From: an uncultured Chryseobacterium sp.
GTDB taxonomy: Bacteria; Bacteroidota; Bacteroidia; Flavobacteriales; Weeksellaceae
Length of the DNA stretch: 64,000 nt
Direction of reading: 5' to 3'
Assembly (NCBI GenBank): GCA_913774355.1
Contig: CAJYGB010000018.1
Span: forward strand, 1-64,000
Position numbers and translations under genes: made by a program. The notes under the pieces are model-generated. The model was not told where the DNA came from. It searched no databases and worked only from the letters and a program-made list of their open reading frames with translations. Below, in pieces: positions 26,971 through 35,921 of the stretch. Position 1 is the stretch's first letter, and each line of letters begins with the position of its first letter.

Positions 26971-27495
26971 ATGAAAAAATTCATTTTTGCTGCGTTTTCC
27001 TTAATTGGATTCGCTACAGTAAACGCTCAGAACACGGTTACTTTAAATGTAAGATTAAAACCAATCCAGACTCTTGTTGTAAATACAGCACAAAAAACCG
27101 TTAATCTTGACTATAACACCAAAGATGATTATGCAAACGGAGTTACTTCTACCAATGCAGATCATTTAACGATTTACAGTACAGGAGGATTCCAGGTAAA
27201 AGTTAAAACTGCAGGCGCAGCTTTGCTAAATGGTACTAAAACCATCCAGGCCAATACAATCCAGGTTAAAGCGAGCGCAGGATCCGACCCTGTAAACGGA
27301 GCACAATATTCTGCTACAGCACCTCTTTCTGCCACTGAGACAACGTTGGTAACTTCTACTGCAGGAGGTGTAGATAAAAAAATTAGTGTAGAATACAAAG
27401 GTTCAGGAGCCAATGCATATCTTGATAACTACGTAGCAGGACAGAATCCGGCAATATATACTACAGAACTTACTTATACTATTATTTCCCAATAA
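26971..27495 (+). CDS. Main pilin-like structural subunit
   Basis: This 174-residue protein has a signal peptide cleaved after VNAQ and is rich in Thr, Ala and beta strands. The mature N-terminus has alternating hydrophobics (TVTLNVRLKPIQTLVV) like a donor strand. The C-terminus ends ELTYTIISQ. Its middle segment DYNTKDDYANGVTSTNADHLTIYSTGGFQVKV is repeated closely in the C-terminal half of the 345-residue protein downstream (SRNDYANGVSTSYPGALAVRSNTNYQIKI). It is followed by a hairpin terminator and then by a PapD-like chaperone. I infer the main subunit of a chaperone-usher-like fibre; an alternative is a DUF4402-like secreted protein. Confidence 0.6.
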   Translation: MKKFIFAAFSLIGFATVNAQNTVTLNVRLKPIQTLVVNTAQKTVNLDYNTKDDYANGVTSTNADHLTIYSTGGFQVKVKTAGAALLNGTKTIQANTIQVKASAGSDPVNGAQYSATAPLSATETTLVTSTAGGVDKKISVEYKGSGANAYLDNYVAGQNPAIYTTELTYTIISQ

Positions 27496-27534
27496 TATAA
27501 AAGAAAACTTACTGAAATATTATAATATATTAAG

Positions 27535-27565
27535 GTGTTACAACATTATTTGTAACACTTTTTAT
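27535..27565 (+). terminator. Hairpin between subunit and chaperone genes (attenuator candidate)
   Basis: The 9-bp stem GTGTTACAA/TTGTAACAC around CATTAT is followed by five T residues, 40 bases after the subunit stop and 25 before the chaperone start. It could end most transcripts after the subunit and let some read through. Confidence 0.75.
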
Positions 27566-27589
27566 GTATTTTAGTATTAAATCTAAGTA

Positions 27590-28396
27590 ATGAAAAGACT
27601 CTGTTTTATTTTTTTTTATTTATTTCTTTGTTTTTCCTGCCATCTGTATGCCCAAACGGGGGTCTCCGTATCTCCGCCACGACTTTATTTTGAGTCTGGT
27701 CTCGGAAACAGCAGCACCCAGACTGTAACGGTAACGAACGTGAGCTCCAAAAATTCTCTCGATCTTGCCATAAGCCTTGGCGATTGGGAGTATAATGAGA
27801 AAGGAGAAAATATAATGTCTGCGGCCAATACGCTTCCTGCTTCCTGTGCCGGATGGGTTTCCGTAAAAAAAGATGACAATTACTTTACTCTTGCTCCGGG
27901 CCAGAAAAAAGATATAGAGGTTACGGTTACCGTTCCGGGTACATTACAGGATAAGCTCTTTACGCACACCGCAGTGCTCTATGTAAGCCAGATGAATCCA
28001 GTGGATGATGTAGACAGTAAGGGTGCCAATATTAAGGTAAGCATCCGGTCGGGAATCAAAATTTTTCATAAGCTCCCTGCAGGCAAGAACAAAAAACTTG
28101 AAATACAGAATTTAGCATACGGAAAGCCGAAACAGACGCTTGATCTCACTTTTGATAATCTGGGAGATGTATGGGCAGACGGTAAAATATCTACTGATCT
28201 TGTTAACACACAGAACGGTAAGAAAACCACACTGGAAAACATTGTTTTTTATACAATGCCAGGAAATAAAAGAGAAGTTAGTATTCCGCTTCCTTCCGGT
28301 CTGGAAAAAGGAAAATATACAGCTTCTGTTATTATAGACTACGGTGACCGCGATAATCTCGAATTAGGAGAATTAAACTTCACGTATGATTACTAA
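27590..28396 (+). CDS. PapD-like periplasmic chaperone
   Basis: This 268-residue protein has a signal peptide (CFIFFYLFLCFSCHLYAQ). Two immunoglobulin-like domains follow. The first starts GVSVSPPRLYFESGLGNSSTQTVTVTN and contains WVSVKKDDNYFTLAPGQKKDIEVTVTVP, the F-L-PG-I-V pattern of pilus chaperones. The second has LTFDNLGDVWADGKISTDL and VSIPLPSGLEKGKYTASVIIDYGD. Chaperones of this fold hold subunits in the periplasm by donating a strand. Its gene overlaps the next by 11 bases. The fold is also found in other secreted Ig-like proteins, so the function rests on fold plus neighbours. Confidence 0.7.
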   Translation: MKRLCFIFFYLFLCFSCHLYAQTGVSVSPPRLYFESGLGNSSTQTVTVTNVSSKNSLDLAISLGDWEYNEKGENIMSAANTLPASCAGWVSVKKDDNYFTLAPGQKKDIEVTVTVPGTLQDKLFTHTAVLYVSQMNPVDDVDSKGANIKVSIRSGIKIFHKLPAGKNKKLEIQNLAYGKPKQTLDLTFDNLGDVWADGKISTDLVNTQNGKKTTLENIVFYTMPGNKREVSIPLPSGLEKGKYTASVIIDYGDRDNLELGELNFTYDY

Positions 28397-29423
28397 AAAA
28401 AAAATATCATTTATTATATTTCTTCTGTGCTGGTTATATGGCCCGGCCCAGATTTCATATAACTCGTGGGTCAACGGGTATATGTCCGTAAGTTCTTACG
28501 GAGGTAATACGATTCCTGATGCCTATACTGCAAGTTTTTCGGGAAATGGCTATCTGAATGTCCCGTACTGGAGATTGTCGGTAAGGCTTAAACAGCCTGT
28601 AACTTCCACAGACGGTAACTATACACTGCCTGCCAACAAAATCTCTTTCAGTCCCGTATCGTCCTCCGGAAATGCCTTTCCGTATGCCGTACCTACCATT
28701 TCGCAGATCGGTATGCCACTGAATGTGGTCATGCAGGAAGGGCAGGAAGTCTTTTTGGTACCTCAGTCCAATGCTGCTTTTTATAATTCTCCTTTCTTGT
28801 TTTTCGGATATTATTATAACCTTCAGCTCAAATACAGCCTTAGTCTTGCAGGTGGGGCCTACCTGGGAAATTATCCGGCATGGACAACCTTTTCGGCACC
28901 CATGCAGTTTACGGCTTATGACCGGTATAATAACGTAATCGGAAGAATAGATCATGTCTTCCAGTTCCAGATCGGGACGCTTTCCGGAAATCCACCGGAT
29001 ACCCCTGAAATATCATTGAAATTCTCGGCAGATGCCATGAACGGATTACTGGAATTTAAAAGCAGGAACGATTATGCCAACGGGGTAAGCACTTCTTATC
29101 CGGGTGCTCTCGCGGTACGTAGTAATACCAACTATCAGATTAAAATAAGGTCTTTACAGAATAATTTTGTTTCTGCTGCAGGAAATACCCTTCCTCTGGA
29201 TGCTGTAAAATTTGCACTGGCTCCTATTAACGGAAACAATGCAACGGTATATCCCATTTCGCTGGCTTCCTGGTCGCAACTTGTAGCAAAAGGAGCATAT
29301 ACACAGGGGTCCAATGTATATTATGATATGAATTATTCTACCAATGCGAACGACCAGCGGTTTATCGATGCAAAACCCGCAGATTATACGACAACGTTAC
29401 AGTTTGAGATAACCCCACAATAA
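28386..29423 (+). CDS. Two-domain tip/adhesin candidate with a C-terminal pilin-like domain
   Basis: This 345-residue protein has a signal peptide (ISFIIFLLCWLYGPAQ). An N-terminal beta-rich domain (about 20-205) with many Tyr, Ser and Asn residues precedes a C-terminal domain (about 215-345). The second domain repeats the main subunit: NDYANGVSTS, NYQIKIRS, and an end TTLQFEITPQ like ELTYTIISQ. An adhesin domain followed by a pilin domain is the known plan of chaperone-usher tip adhesins. It overlaps the chaperone gene and is 7 bases from the outer-membrane gene. The N-terminal ligand is unknown. Confidence 0.6.
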   Translation: MITKKKISFIIFLLCWLYGPAQISYNSWVNGYMSVSSYGGNTIPDAYTASFSGNGYLNVPYWRLSVRLKQPVTSTDGNYTLPANKISFSPVSSSGNAFPYAVPTISQIGMPLNVVMQEGQEVFLVPQSNAAFYNSPFLFFGYYYNLQLKYSLSLAGGAYLGNYPAWTTFSAPMQFTAYDRYNNVIGRIDHVFQFQIGTLSGNPPDTPEISLKFSADAMNGLLEFKSRNDYANGVSTSYPGALAVRSNTNYQIKIRSLQNNFVSAAGNTLPLDAVKFALAPINGNNATVYPISLASWSQLVAKGAYTQGSNVYYDMNYSTNANDQRFIDAKPADYTTTLQFEITPQ

Positions 29424-29430
29424 ATTTATA

Positions 29431-32223
29431 ATGTTTCACTTCCTGCTCAGAAAAATAACATTTGTTTTTTTGATTCTGTTTACTATGACGATTTCTGCCC
29501 AGCAGATTCCCGGTATAGATATGGAGATCAGGAGTGAATCCGGTACCGAAGGCCATAATATAATGGATTTTACAGTGGTCCTGAAAAATAAAGGGCAAAT
29601 GCCATTCAGTGGGAAGATCAATATCCAGACACCGGAAGGTATCAGGATAGCCGCTGCCAATGGAATTGAGACGGAGCTTGATCCCGGAGAAACAGTCTTT
29701 TTACCTGTAAAAATAATCATCAGCAATAATGCGGTGGCGGGAGATAAAACATTAGTATTCAGCCTTGCCGACCGTCAGAGTAAAGCAGTATCCGAAAAAT
29801 CCGCTACATTTAAAGTAGCACAAGATACGGCTCTAAGAATCATTGCCGAAAATCCTATACTGTATATCAACAATATGAAGGATTCTGTGGAAGTAAGGGC
29901 GAGGGTTTCCAATCTCGGAAATGTAAAACAGCATGTTACGGTAGTATTTAAAATCCCCGAAATTACGCAGGAGAATATCTTCGTGGAAAAAAAAGGAAAT
30001 GTTTCCGTACAGAAAGATTCGGTTTTTATTTTCCGGTTTATGCCATCGGGGCCTTTAGCCAGGACTTCCCAGTTCAGTATAACCATTGCCGGATTCCGGG
30101 ACCCTGAGAAAGAGATATTTGGAAATACTTCCGTATCGGTTCAGAATGTTGCTTCATCCCAGCGGTACCAGGATCCGCAGAGTATGGTACTTTCGGAATA
30201 TAAAAAAAACAGCGTCACAGCTTCTTACAGGAGAGTGGGTGAAAATCTCAATATGTATCAGATTAGGGGAGCCGGAAGTTTTAATCTCCCTTCCGGATAT
30301 ATGTCGGTAAGAGGAAATATATATACACTGAACGGGCAGGGAGAGCCTGTAATAACCAATACTTATGTTACTTACCGTAACGTAAATAACGAGTATACGG
30401 TAGGAAATATCAGTAAGATGATGGAAATGTCCATGTTCGGGCGGGGTGCGGAATATGCATGGAATTCTTCTGCTAAAGATAAAAAGGTGGAAGTAGGTTT
30501 TGTGGACCAGACCTTCAGTCTTATAGAGAAGCATGCTTTTTTGCAATACGGCTACGGTTTTTATGCCAGGGGAACAATGATGAAAGATGCAGCAAAGAGC
30601 TTTTCGGCAACCTATTCTTTCAGGAACGACCCTTACGAAAAAGCGCGGCATAATCTTGTCGGGACGGATGTACAGTATACCTTCAACAAAGATTGGAATA
30701 TGTCAGCAAAAGTATATTCCGGACTAAGTGTTTACGATGAGATCAATGTTACAAAACCTTCCCTGGCTGTGGAATCTCAGTATTCGGGAAATTACCATAA
30801 GATCAATCTGAATGGAAATTATTTTTACAGTACGGATTATTACCCGGGAAACAGGCGCGGTATGCTGCAGATCCAGCAAAATATTTCCACCAATATCAAT
30901 AAAAATTACAGCATTTACGGAAATATCCTGGTGTCTAATTTCTCCCCGAAGTTTTACTTTTTTGAGAATAATTTAATTTCTGATTCTTTTCGATTCGACA
31001 CCGGAATCAGTTTGCCTAAAATCTGGAATGTCGGATCTACCGTCGGTTTCCAGTATCAGGATGAAGAATCCAACGCTTATAATAATTTCTTTAATACGGC
31101 CCTCAGCCAGGAAAAAAAAATATTGAGAGCGCAGCGAATCACGGATTATATGACCTGGTCCAGTCCGAATGCAAAACATTCTACGGTCCTCGGTCTCGAA
31201 GCCGGCCGGGTAGAATATCCCGATAGTAATAATTCGGGATATCAGATGAAAATCCTGGGTAATTACAATTATAAATGGTTTAATTTTAATATGATGTATC
31301 AGTACGGAAGCTATTTTCTATCTGAATATGCATTTTCCAAAGTATTCAGTGAAAATACTACGTATAAAAAAATTTCCCTGTCGGCATTTGTTAACGAAAA
31401 TTTCTTTGATCAGAAATTATCTATGTCTTCAGGTGCAAACTATACCGATGATATTTTTTACGGGAAATCGCCATCTGCTTTTGTCAACCTGAAATATTCC
31501 GGAAAAATGTATGGGATCTTCCTTAATACGTCATGGTTTTATTATTCTTCCAGAAGCAGTAACAACAGCCTTCTTACTGTGGAAGCGGGGGTTACTCTTA
31601 ACCTTAAAACCAATAATCCGGATCCGGGCAAAAAAGGAAACATCATGGCCTTTGTATATTACGATAACAACACCAATGGTATCTATGATGCAGGGGACAA
31701 GGCTGCGGAAGGATATTTGGTGATGCTTAACACCGTATCATTTAAGACTGACAGCAAAGGAAACCTGAATTACAGATCGCTTCCTTTTGGAAAATATGCC
31801 CTGAAGCAGATTATACAGAAAGGCTGGTACTATGACGAGGCGGAAATAGACCTGAACAGGCACAATTATGTACTGCAGATTCCATTGCATCAGAACGGGA
31901 CCGTAAAAGGAAATATTAATTATGATTTTAATGCCAAGACAGCAATGGAGTTTGAACCGAAATTGGGAGGCATTATATTTAATATTTACAGAAACGAACA
32001 GCTTTTGCAAAGGATGGTTACCGATGATAACGGCGAATTCGTCTTTTTCCTAGAATCCGGAAAATACAGAATAGAGCTGAATGAAAATTCACTGCCTGCC
32101 AATACTTTTGTTGAACGTACCGATGCTGAAGTGGATGTGGAAGCCGGAAAGATCGTGACAATGGAGCCGTTTGTAATCAAAGTAAAAGAAAAAAAGATCC
32201 GGGTAAAAAAATTCGGAACCTGA
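29431..32223 (+). CDS. Usher-like outer-membrane beta-barrel protein
   Basis: This 930-residue protein has a signal peptide (ITFVFLILFTMTISAQQ). Residues 20-250 are two Ig-like segments (FTVVLKNKGQMPFSGKINIQTPEG and VRARVSNLGNVKQHVTVVFKIPE). About 270-740 is a long run of alternating strands rich in Tyr, Asn and Ser that looks like a large barrel. After 745 come SdrD-B-like modules (FVYYDNNTNGIYDAGDKAAEGYLVML), followed by a carboxypeptidase-regulatory-like part and a basic tail. Usher proteins are of this size, but the barrel here lies in the middle and the order of N- and C-domains differs from PapC. The gene is the last in a subunit-chaperone-adhesin row and has a terminator after it. Identity as usher is inference. 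Confidence 0.55.
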   Translation: MFHFLLRKITFVFLILFTMTISAQQIPGIDMEIRSESGTEGHNIMDFTVVLKNKGQMPFSGKINIQTPEGIRIAAANGIETELDPGETVFLPVKIIISNNAVAGDKTLVFSLADRQSKAVSEKSATFKVAQDTALRIIAENPILYINNMKDSVEVRARVSNLGNVKQHVTVVFKIPEITQENIFVEKKGNVSVQKDSVFIFRFMPSGPLARTSQFSITIAGFRDPEKEIFGNTSVSVQNVASSQRYQDPQSMVLSEYKKNSVTASYRRVGENLNMYQIRGAGSFNLPSGYMSVRGNIYTLNGQGEPVITNTYVTYRNVNNEYTVGNISKMMEMSMFGRGAEYAWNSSAKDKKVEVGFVDQTFSLIEKHAFLQYGYGFYARGTMMKDAAKSFSATYSFRNDPYEKARHNLVGTDVQYTFNKDWNMSAKVYSGLSVYDEINVTKPSLAVESQYSGNYHKINLNGNYFYSTDYYPGNRRGMLQIQQNISTNINKNYSIYGNILVSNFSPKFYFFENNLISDSFRFDTGISLPKIWNVGSTVGFQYQDEESNAYNNFFNTALSQEKKILRAQRITDYMTWSSPNAKHSTVLGLEAGRVEYPDSNNSGYQMKILGNYNYKWFNFNMMYQYGSYFLSEYAFSKVFSENTTYKKISLSAFVNENFFDQKLSMSSGANYTDDIFYGKSPSAFVNLKYSGKMYGIFLNTSWFYYSSRSSNNSLLTVEAGVTLNLKTNNPDPGKKGNIMAFVYYDNNTNGIYDAGDKAAEGYLVMLNTVSFKTDSKGNLNYRSLPFGKYALKQIIQKGWYYDEAEIDLNRHNYVLQIPLHQNGTVKGNINYDFNAKTAMEFEPKLGGIIFNIYRNEQLLQRMVTDDNGEFVFFLESGKYRIELNENSLPANTFVERTDAEVDVEAGKIVTMEPFVIKVKEKKIRVKKFGT

Positions 32224-32246
32224 TAAGCTTCAGGTTTGCAAAAAAA

Positions 32247-32274
32247 TAAGAGAGCTATGTAAAAAGCTCTCTTA
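32247..32274. terminator. Bidirectional terminator
   Basis: The ten-base stem TAAGAGAGCT/AGCTCTCTTA around ATGTAAAA separates the convergent usher-like gene and DUF2383 gene. A and T runs lie on both sides. Confidence 0.8.
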
Positions 32275-32296
32275 ACATTATTTTTAATAAAGAAGA

Positions 32297-32749
32297 TTAT
32301 GATCTTGATTCTTCCAGACTTTCGAATTTAGCATAAGAAGATTTTAAATGATGCAAATGGTCTGAAATCGTTCTGGCGCATTCGGGATCTAAGTCTTCGC
32401 TATCCAGGGCGTCCTGATAAGCATCGATAGCCGCCTTTTCACCGAAAACCACATTTTCCAGTGTGGACTCGCTTTTATCTCCGGAAAACGTATTTTTTAC
32501 ATCAATCCATGCTCTGTGCAAAGCTCCTGCTGTACTCGTCGTATTATCCGCATCGCCTCCATGCTCATTAATCATTCTGATAAGATCAGATTTCATCTCC
32601 CGGGATTGTAAAATCATCTGGTCATAATCGGTTTTCAGGTCGGAATGGTTTTCCCATACTTTGTCTTCTACTTTTGAAAATCCTTCAATTCTGTCGTTGG
32701 TGATGTTCAGTAAATCGTTTAATGTTGATACTGTTTTTTCGTTGTTCAT
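32297..32749 (-). CDS. DUF2383 four-helix-bundle protein (PA2169 type)
   Basis: This 150-residue protein is all-helical, with the DUF2383/TIGR02284 pattern: LNDLLNITNDRIEGFSKV near residue 10, SREMKSDLIRMI, GALHRAWIDVKNTFSG near 84 and ENVVFGEKAAIDAYQDAL near 102. The acidic helices resemble ferritin-like bundles. No signal peptide. Members are stress-associated in several bacteria, but their biochemical role is not settled. It is a single gene, convergent with the fibre locus. Confidence 0.82.
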   Translation of the reverse strand: MNNEKTVSTLNDLLNITNDRIEGFSKVEDKVWENHSDLKTDYDQMILQSREMKSDLIRMINEHGGDADNTTSTAGALHRAWIDVKNTFSGDKSESTLENVVFGEKAAIDAYQDALDSEDLDPECARTISDHLHHLKSSYAKFESLEESRS

Positions 32750-32863
32750 ATTAAAATTTTTAATTGGTGTGCAAGATACTTTACAATAAGCATGCCTTGT
32801 TTGCCCATGTTTTAAATTTTTAAAATATTATTTTTTGGCATAAAAAATGCTTTTAAGTTTATT

Positions 32864-32882
32864 TATCAACTATATATTGATA
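32864..32882 (+). promoter_or_regulatory. Candidate MarR operator upstream of the carotenoid operon
   Basis: The dyad TATCAA (32864-32869)/TTGATA (32877-32882) with a 7-base AT spacer lies 30 bases before the MarR start. Short AT-rich palindromes of this kind are typical sites for MarR dimers. A possible autoregulatory operator; no experimental basis. Confidence 0.35.
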
Positions 32883-32911
32883 GCTTAGTTTATTTATATA
32901 TTAAATTCGTC

Positions 32912-33580
32912 ATGAATTACAAAGTGACCAAAGAGGTTATCGATCTTTTAGAACAGTTCGGAAGAGAAAATGCTAACCGATATTACCCTGAAACCGTTCA
33001 GGGGTTTAAATCATGGATCTGCGATAGAGAATTAAATGAATGTGCCGGAAGCAATGAACCTTACTGGGAAGGAAAGGAAAACGGAAGAACGGTTGAGAGT
33101 GCCATCAGTACATTACTTGTACACCTTAACAGGTATGCGAAGACATATTCTAAATCTGCAATTTCAGACTCAGATTTCGCTACACAGGAGGATTTTATTT
33201 ATCTGATCAATCTCAGGGCTTTCGGGAGAATGACCAAAATGGAACTCATCAAAAAAAATATACATGATAAACCGGTAGGTATGCTCATTATTGCCCGGCT
33301 GCTGAAGCAGGGATGGATTGAACAGACCGAATCTGATGCAGACCGTAGAAATAAGCTTATCAATATAACAAAAGAAGGTGTCGACGCTCTTGAAAAACAT
33401 ATGGATAAAATAAGGGTCGCTACAGAAATCGTTGCAGGAAACCTGAATTATAATGAAAAAATGGAACTCATCAGAATTCTCAACAAGCTTGACCGTTTCC
33501 ATTATCCGATTTTTTCCAGAAATATAGACAGCAAAGATCTTATTAAAACCATATACGAAGAATATTTATTTAAAAACTAA
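32912..33580 (+). CDS. MarR-family regulator of the carotenoid operon
   Basis: This 222-residue protein has a winged helix at about 85-175: FIYLINLRAFGRMTKMELIKKN, VGMLIIARLLKQGWIEQTESDADRRNKLINITKEG (recognition helix and wing with the D-x-R-x-K motif of MarR proteins). The longer N-terminal part is helical. The stop is 2 bases before crtI, so it is co-transcribed with and likely controls the pigment genes. MarR proteins usually repress and are released by small ligands or oxidants. Which ligand acts here is unknown. Confidence 0.85.
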   Translation: MNYKVTKEVIDLLEQFGRENANRYYPETVQGFKSWICDRELNECAGSNEPYWEGKENGRTVESAISTLLVHLNRYAKTYSKSAISDSDFATQEDFIYLINLRAFGRMTKMELIKKNIHDKPVGMLIIARLLKQGWIEQTESDADRRNKLINITKEGVDALEKHMDKIRVATEIVAGNLNYNEKMELIRILNKLDRFHYPIFSRNIDSKDLIKTIYEEYLFKN

Positions 33581-33582
33581 CC

Positions 33583-35052
33583 ATGAAGAAAAAGATTGCG
33601 ATCATAGGATCAGGGTTTTCAGGATTGTCTGCGGCAGCTTACGCTTCCAAAGCAGGCCACGAAGTACACCTGTTTGAGAAAAACAATGATATTGGCGGAA
33701 GGGCAAGGCATTTTAAAACCGATAATGGTTATACCTTTGATATGGGACCTAGCTGGTACTGGATGCCGGATATTATTGAATCTTTTTTCAATGATTTCGG
33801 TAAAAAGTCCTCTGATTTTTACCACCTTGTTCCGCTGGATCCGCAGTTTGAAATGGTTTTTTCCGACGAAAAAATGAATATCCCGCAGAATTATGAAGAG
33901 ATGAAAGAGCTCTTTGAAAGAACGGAATACGGTGCCGGAAAGAAGCTTGACGAATTCATGGAAGATGCCCGCTACAAATATGAAGTGGGCATGCAGGATT
34001 TCGTAAACAAGCCCTGCCATTCCTGGTTTGAATTCGTTTCACCGAAAATTGCAAAAAGTGCCCTGAAGCTGGATCTTCTTACCAACTTTCAGCGTTTTGT
34101 GAGAAAATATTTTAAGGACCCTAAGTTGATTGTATTGATGGAGTTTCCTGTAATCTTTTTAGGAGCGGCGCCAAAGGATATTCCTGCGTTATACAGTTTA
34201 ATGAATTACGGAGGATACAAGTTAGGGACCTGGTATCCGATGGGCGGTTTTTCTAAAATTATTGATGCAATGAAAAGCATTGCTGAAACACAGGGAACCC
34301 ATCTTTATGTAAATTCAAATGTGGAGAGAATCAACGTAAAAGATAAAAAAGTTTCATCATTAACGGTTGATAATAAAGATATTGAATTTGATGCTATAAT
34401 CGCATCCTCCGATTATCACCATACCGAATCCCGTCTTCTTCCTGAAGAATTGAGGAATTACGATGAAAATTATTGGGAAAAAAGAGTTTTTGCACCTTCC
34501 TGCCTGATATTTTATTTAGGTTTTAAAGAAAAAATTCCCAATCTCAAACATCATACTTTGTTTTTCGAAAACGATTTGGGATTACATACCGAAGAAATTT
34601 ACAAGGATAAAAAATGGCCCACGAAACCGTTGTTTTATGCATGTTGTCCTTCCAAAACAGATTCTTCCGTAGCACCGGAAAACAGTGAAAACGTTTTTCT
34701 TCTGATGCCGGTTGCGCCGGGGATTGAAGATTCGGAAGAAATCCGCGAGCAGTATTTCATGGAAATGCTGATGCGCCTGGAAAAACATACCGGTGCATCA
34801 GATCTCTTGTTAAAAATAGATTACAAGAGGAGTTATTGTGTGAAAGATTTTAAAGAAGATTACAACGCTTACCAGGGTAATGCCTACGGCCTTGCCAATA
34901 CGCTGTCGCAGACTGCCGTACTGAAGCCCTCGCTTAAGAATAAAAAAGTAAAGAATCTATTTTATACAGGCCAGCTTACGGTTCCGGGACCGGGAGTTCC
35001 GCCTTCCATTATATCAGGAAAAATTGCCGCCACAGAAGCTACTAAAAATTGA
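33583..35052 (+). CDS. crtI: Phytoene desaturase
   Basis: This 489-residue FAD enzyme converts phytoene to lycopene. The FAD-binding motif IAIIGSGFSGLSAAAYASKAGHEV is at residues 5-28, followed by EKNNDIGGRARHF and TFDMGPSWYW. The C-terminal FAD signature reads LFYTGQLTVPGPGVPPSIISG near 463-483. Length is normal. It lies between the MarR gene and crtB with only a few bases between, in an operon that ends with hydroxylase and cyclase genes. Confidence 0.92.
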   Translation: MKKKIAIIGSGFSGLSAAAYASKAGHEVHLFEKNNDIGGRARHFKTDNGYTFDMGPSWYWMPDIIESFFNDFGKKSSDFYHLVPLDPQFEMVFSDEKMNIPQNYEEMKELFERTEYGAGKKLDEFMEDARYKYEVGMQDFVNKPCHSWFEFVSPKIAKSALKLDLLTNFQRFVRKYFKDPKLIVLMEFPVIFLGAAPKDIPALYSLMNYGGYKLGTWYPMGGFSKIIDAMKSIAETQGTHLYVNSNVERINVKDKKVSSLTVDNKDIEFDAIIASSDYHHTESRLLPEELRNYDENYWEKRVFAPSCLIFYLGFKEKIPNLKHHTLFFENDLGLHTEEIYKDKKWPTKPLFYACCPSKTDSSVAPENSENVFLLMPVAPGIEDSEEIREQYFMEMLMRLEKHTGASDLLLKIDYKRSYCVKDFKEDYNAYQGNAYGLANTLSQTAVLKPSLKNKKVKNLFYTGQLTVPGPGVPPSIISGKIAATEATKN

Positions 35053-35057
35053 TACGT

Positions 35058-35894
35058 ATGAAAAAACTATTTGACGAACTTTCCTATAAAGTAAGTAAGC
35101 AAACCACTCAGCAATACAGCACCAGCTTTTCATTAGGGATTCTTGCCCTTTCATCAACAATAAGAAATCCTATTTATGCCATTTACGGGTATGTACGCCT
35201 TGCCGACGAAATTGTAGACAGCTTTCACGATTACAATAAAGAGAAACTTTTATCAAAATTCAAAGAAGAAACATTTCAGGCGCTTGAAGACCGCATTTCC
35301 CTGAACCCGATTTTGCAGTCGTTTCAGGAAACGGTTCACAAATACGATATCGACCGACAACTGATCATCCAGTTTCTGAAAAGCATGGAAATGGACCTTC
35401 AGAAAATCGATTACAATTCGGATCTTTATAAAGAATACATCCTGGGTTCGGCAGAAGTGGTAGGTCTGATGTGCCTGCAGATTTTCGTAAATGGTGATAA
35501 GGAACAATATGAAGCATTGAGGCCTTCTGCGATGATATTAGGTTCGGCTTTCCAGAAAGTGAATTTCCTGAGAGATATGAAGGATGATTACTATACGCTG
35601 GGAAGAAGCTATTTTCCGAATCTGGATATGTCGTTATTTGATAATAACGTTAAACTTACCATTGAAAAAGAAATAGAGGAGGAATTCAGGCTGGCTTTAA
35701 ACGGAATTAAAAAGCTTCCGGCTTCTTCGCGGTTCGGCGTATATCTGGCATACAAATATTATGTATGCTTATTTAAAAAAATTAAAAGAAAATCAGCGGA
35801 AAAAATCCTGAGCGAAAGGATAAGGATTTCAAACGGGGCAAAAATTTCCCTGATGATGAGTTGCTATGTACAATACAAAACCTCTTTCTTATAA
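35058..35894 (+). CDS. crtB: Phytoene synthase
   Basis: This 278-residue enzyme joins two geranylgeranyl diphosphates into phytoene. The first aspartate-rich region reads VRLADEIVDSFHD near residues 43-55 and the second FLRDMKDDYYTLGRSYFP near 168-185; QYSTSFSLGI near 17 is also conserved. The ATG at 35058 is preferred; a frame opened by TTG at 35049 overlaps the crtI stop. Spacing of 5 bases to crtI suggests one transcript. Confidence 0.92.
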   Translation: MKKLFDELSYKVSKQTTQQYSTSFSLGILALSSTIRNPIYAIYGYVRLADEIVDSFHDYNKEKLLSKFKEETFQALEDRISLNPILQSFQETVHKYDIDRQLIIQFLKSMEMDLQKIDYNSDLYKEYILGSAEVVGLMCLQIFVNGDKEQYEALRPSAMILGSAFQKVNFLRDMKDDYYTLGRSYFPNLDMSLFDNNVKLTIEKEIEEEFRLALNGIKKLPASSRFGVYLAYKYYVCLFKKIKRKSAEKILSERIRISNGAKISLMMSCYVQYKTSFL

Positions 35895-35921
35895 TATAAA
35901 ATTATTACTTAAACTATCGAT

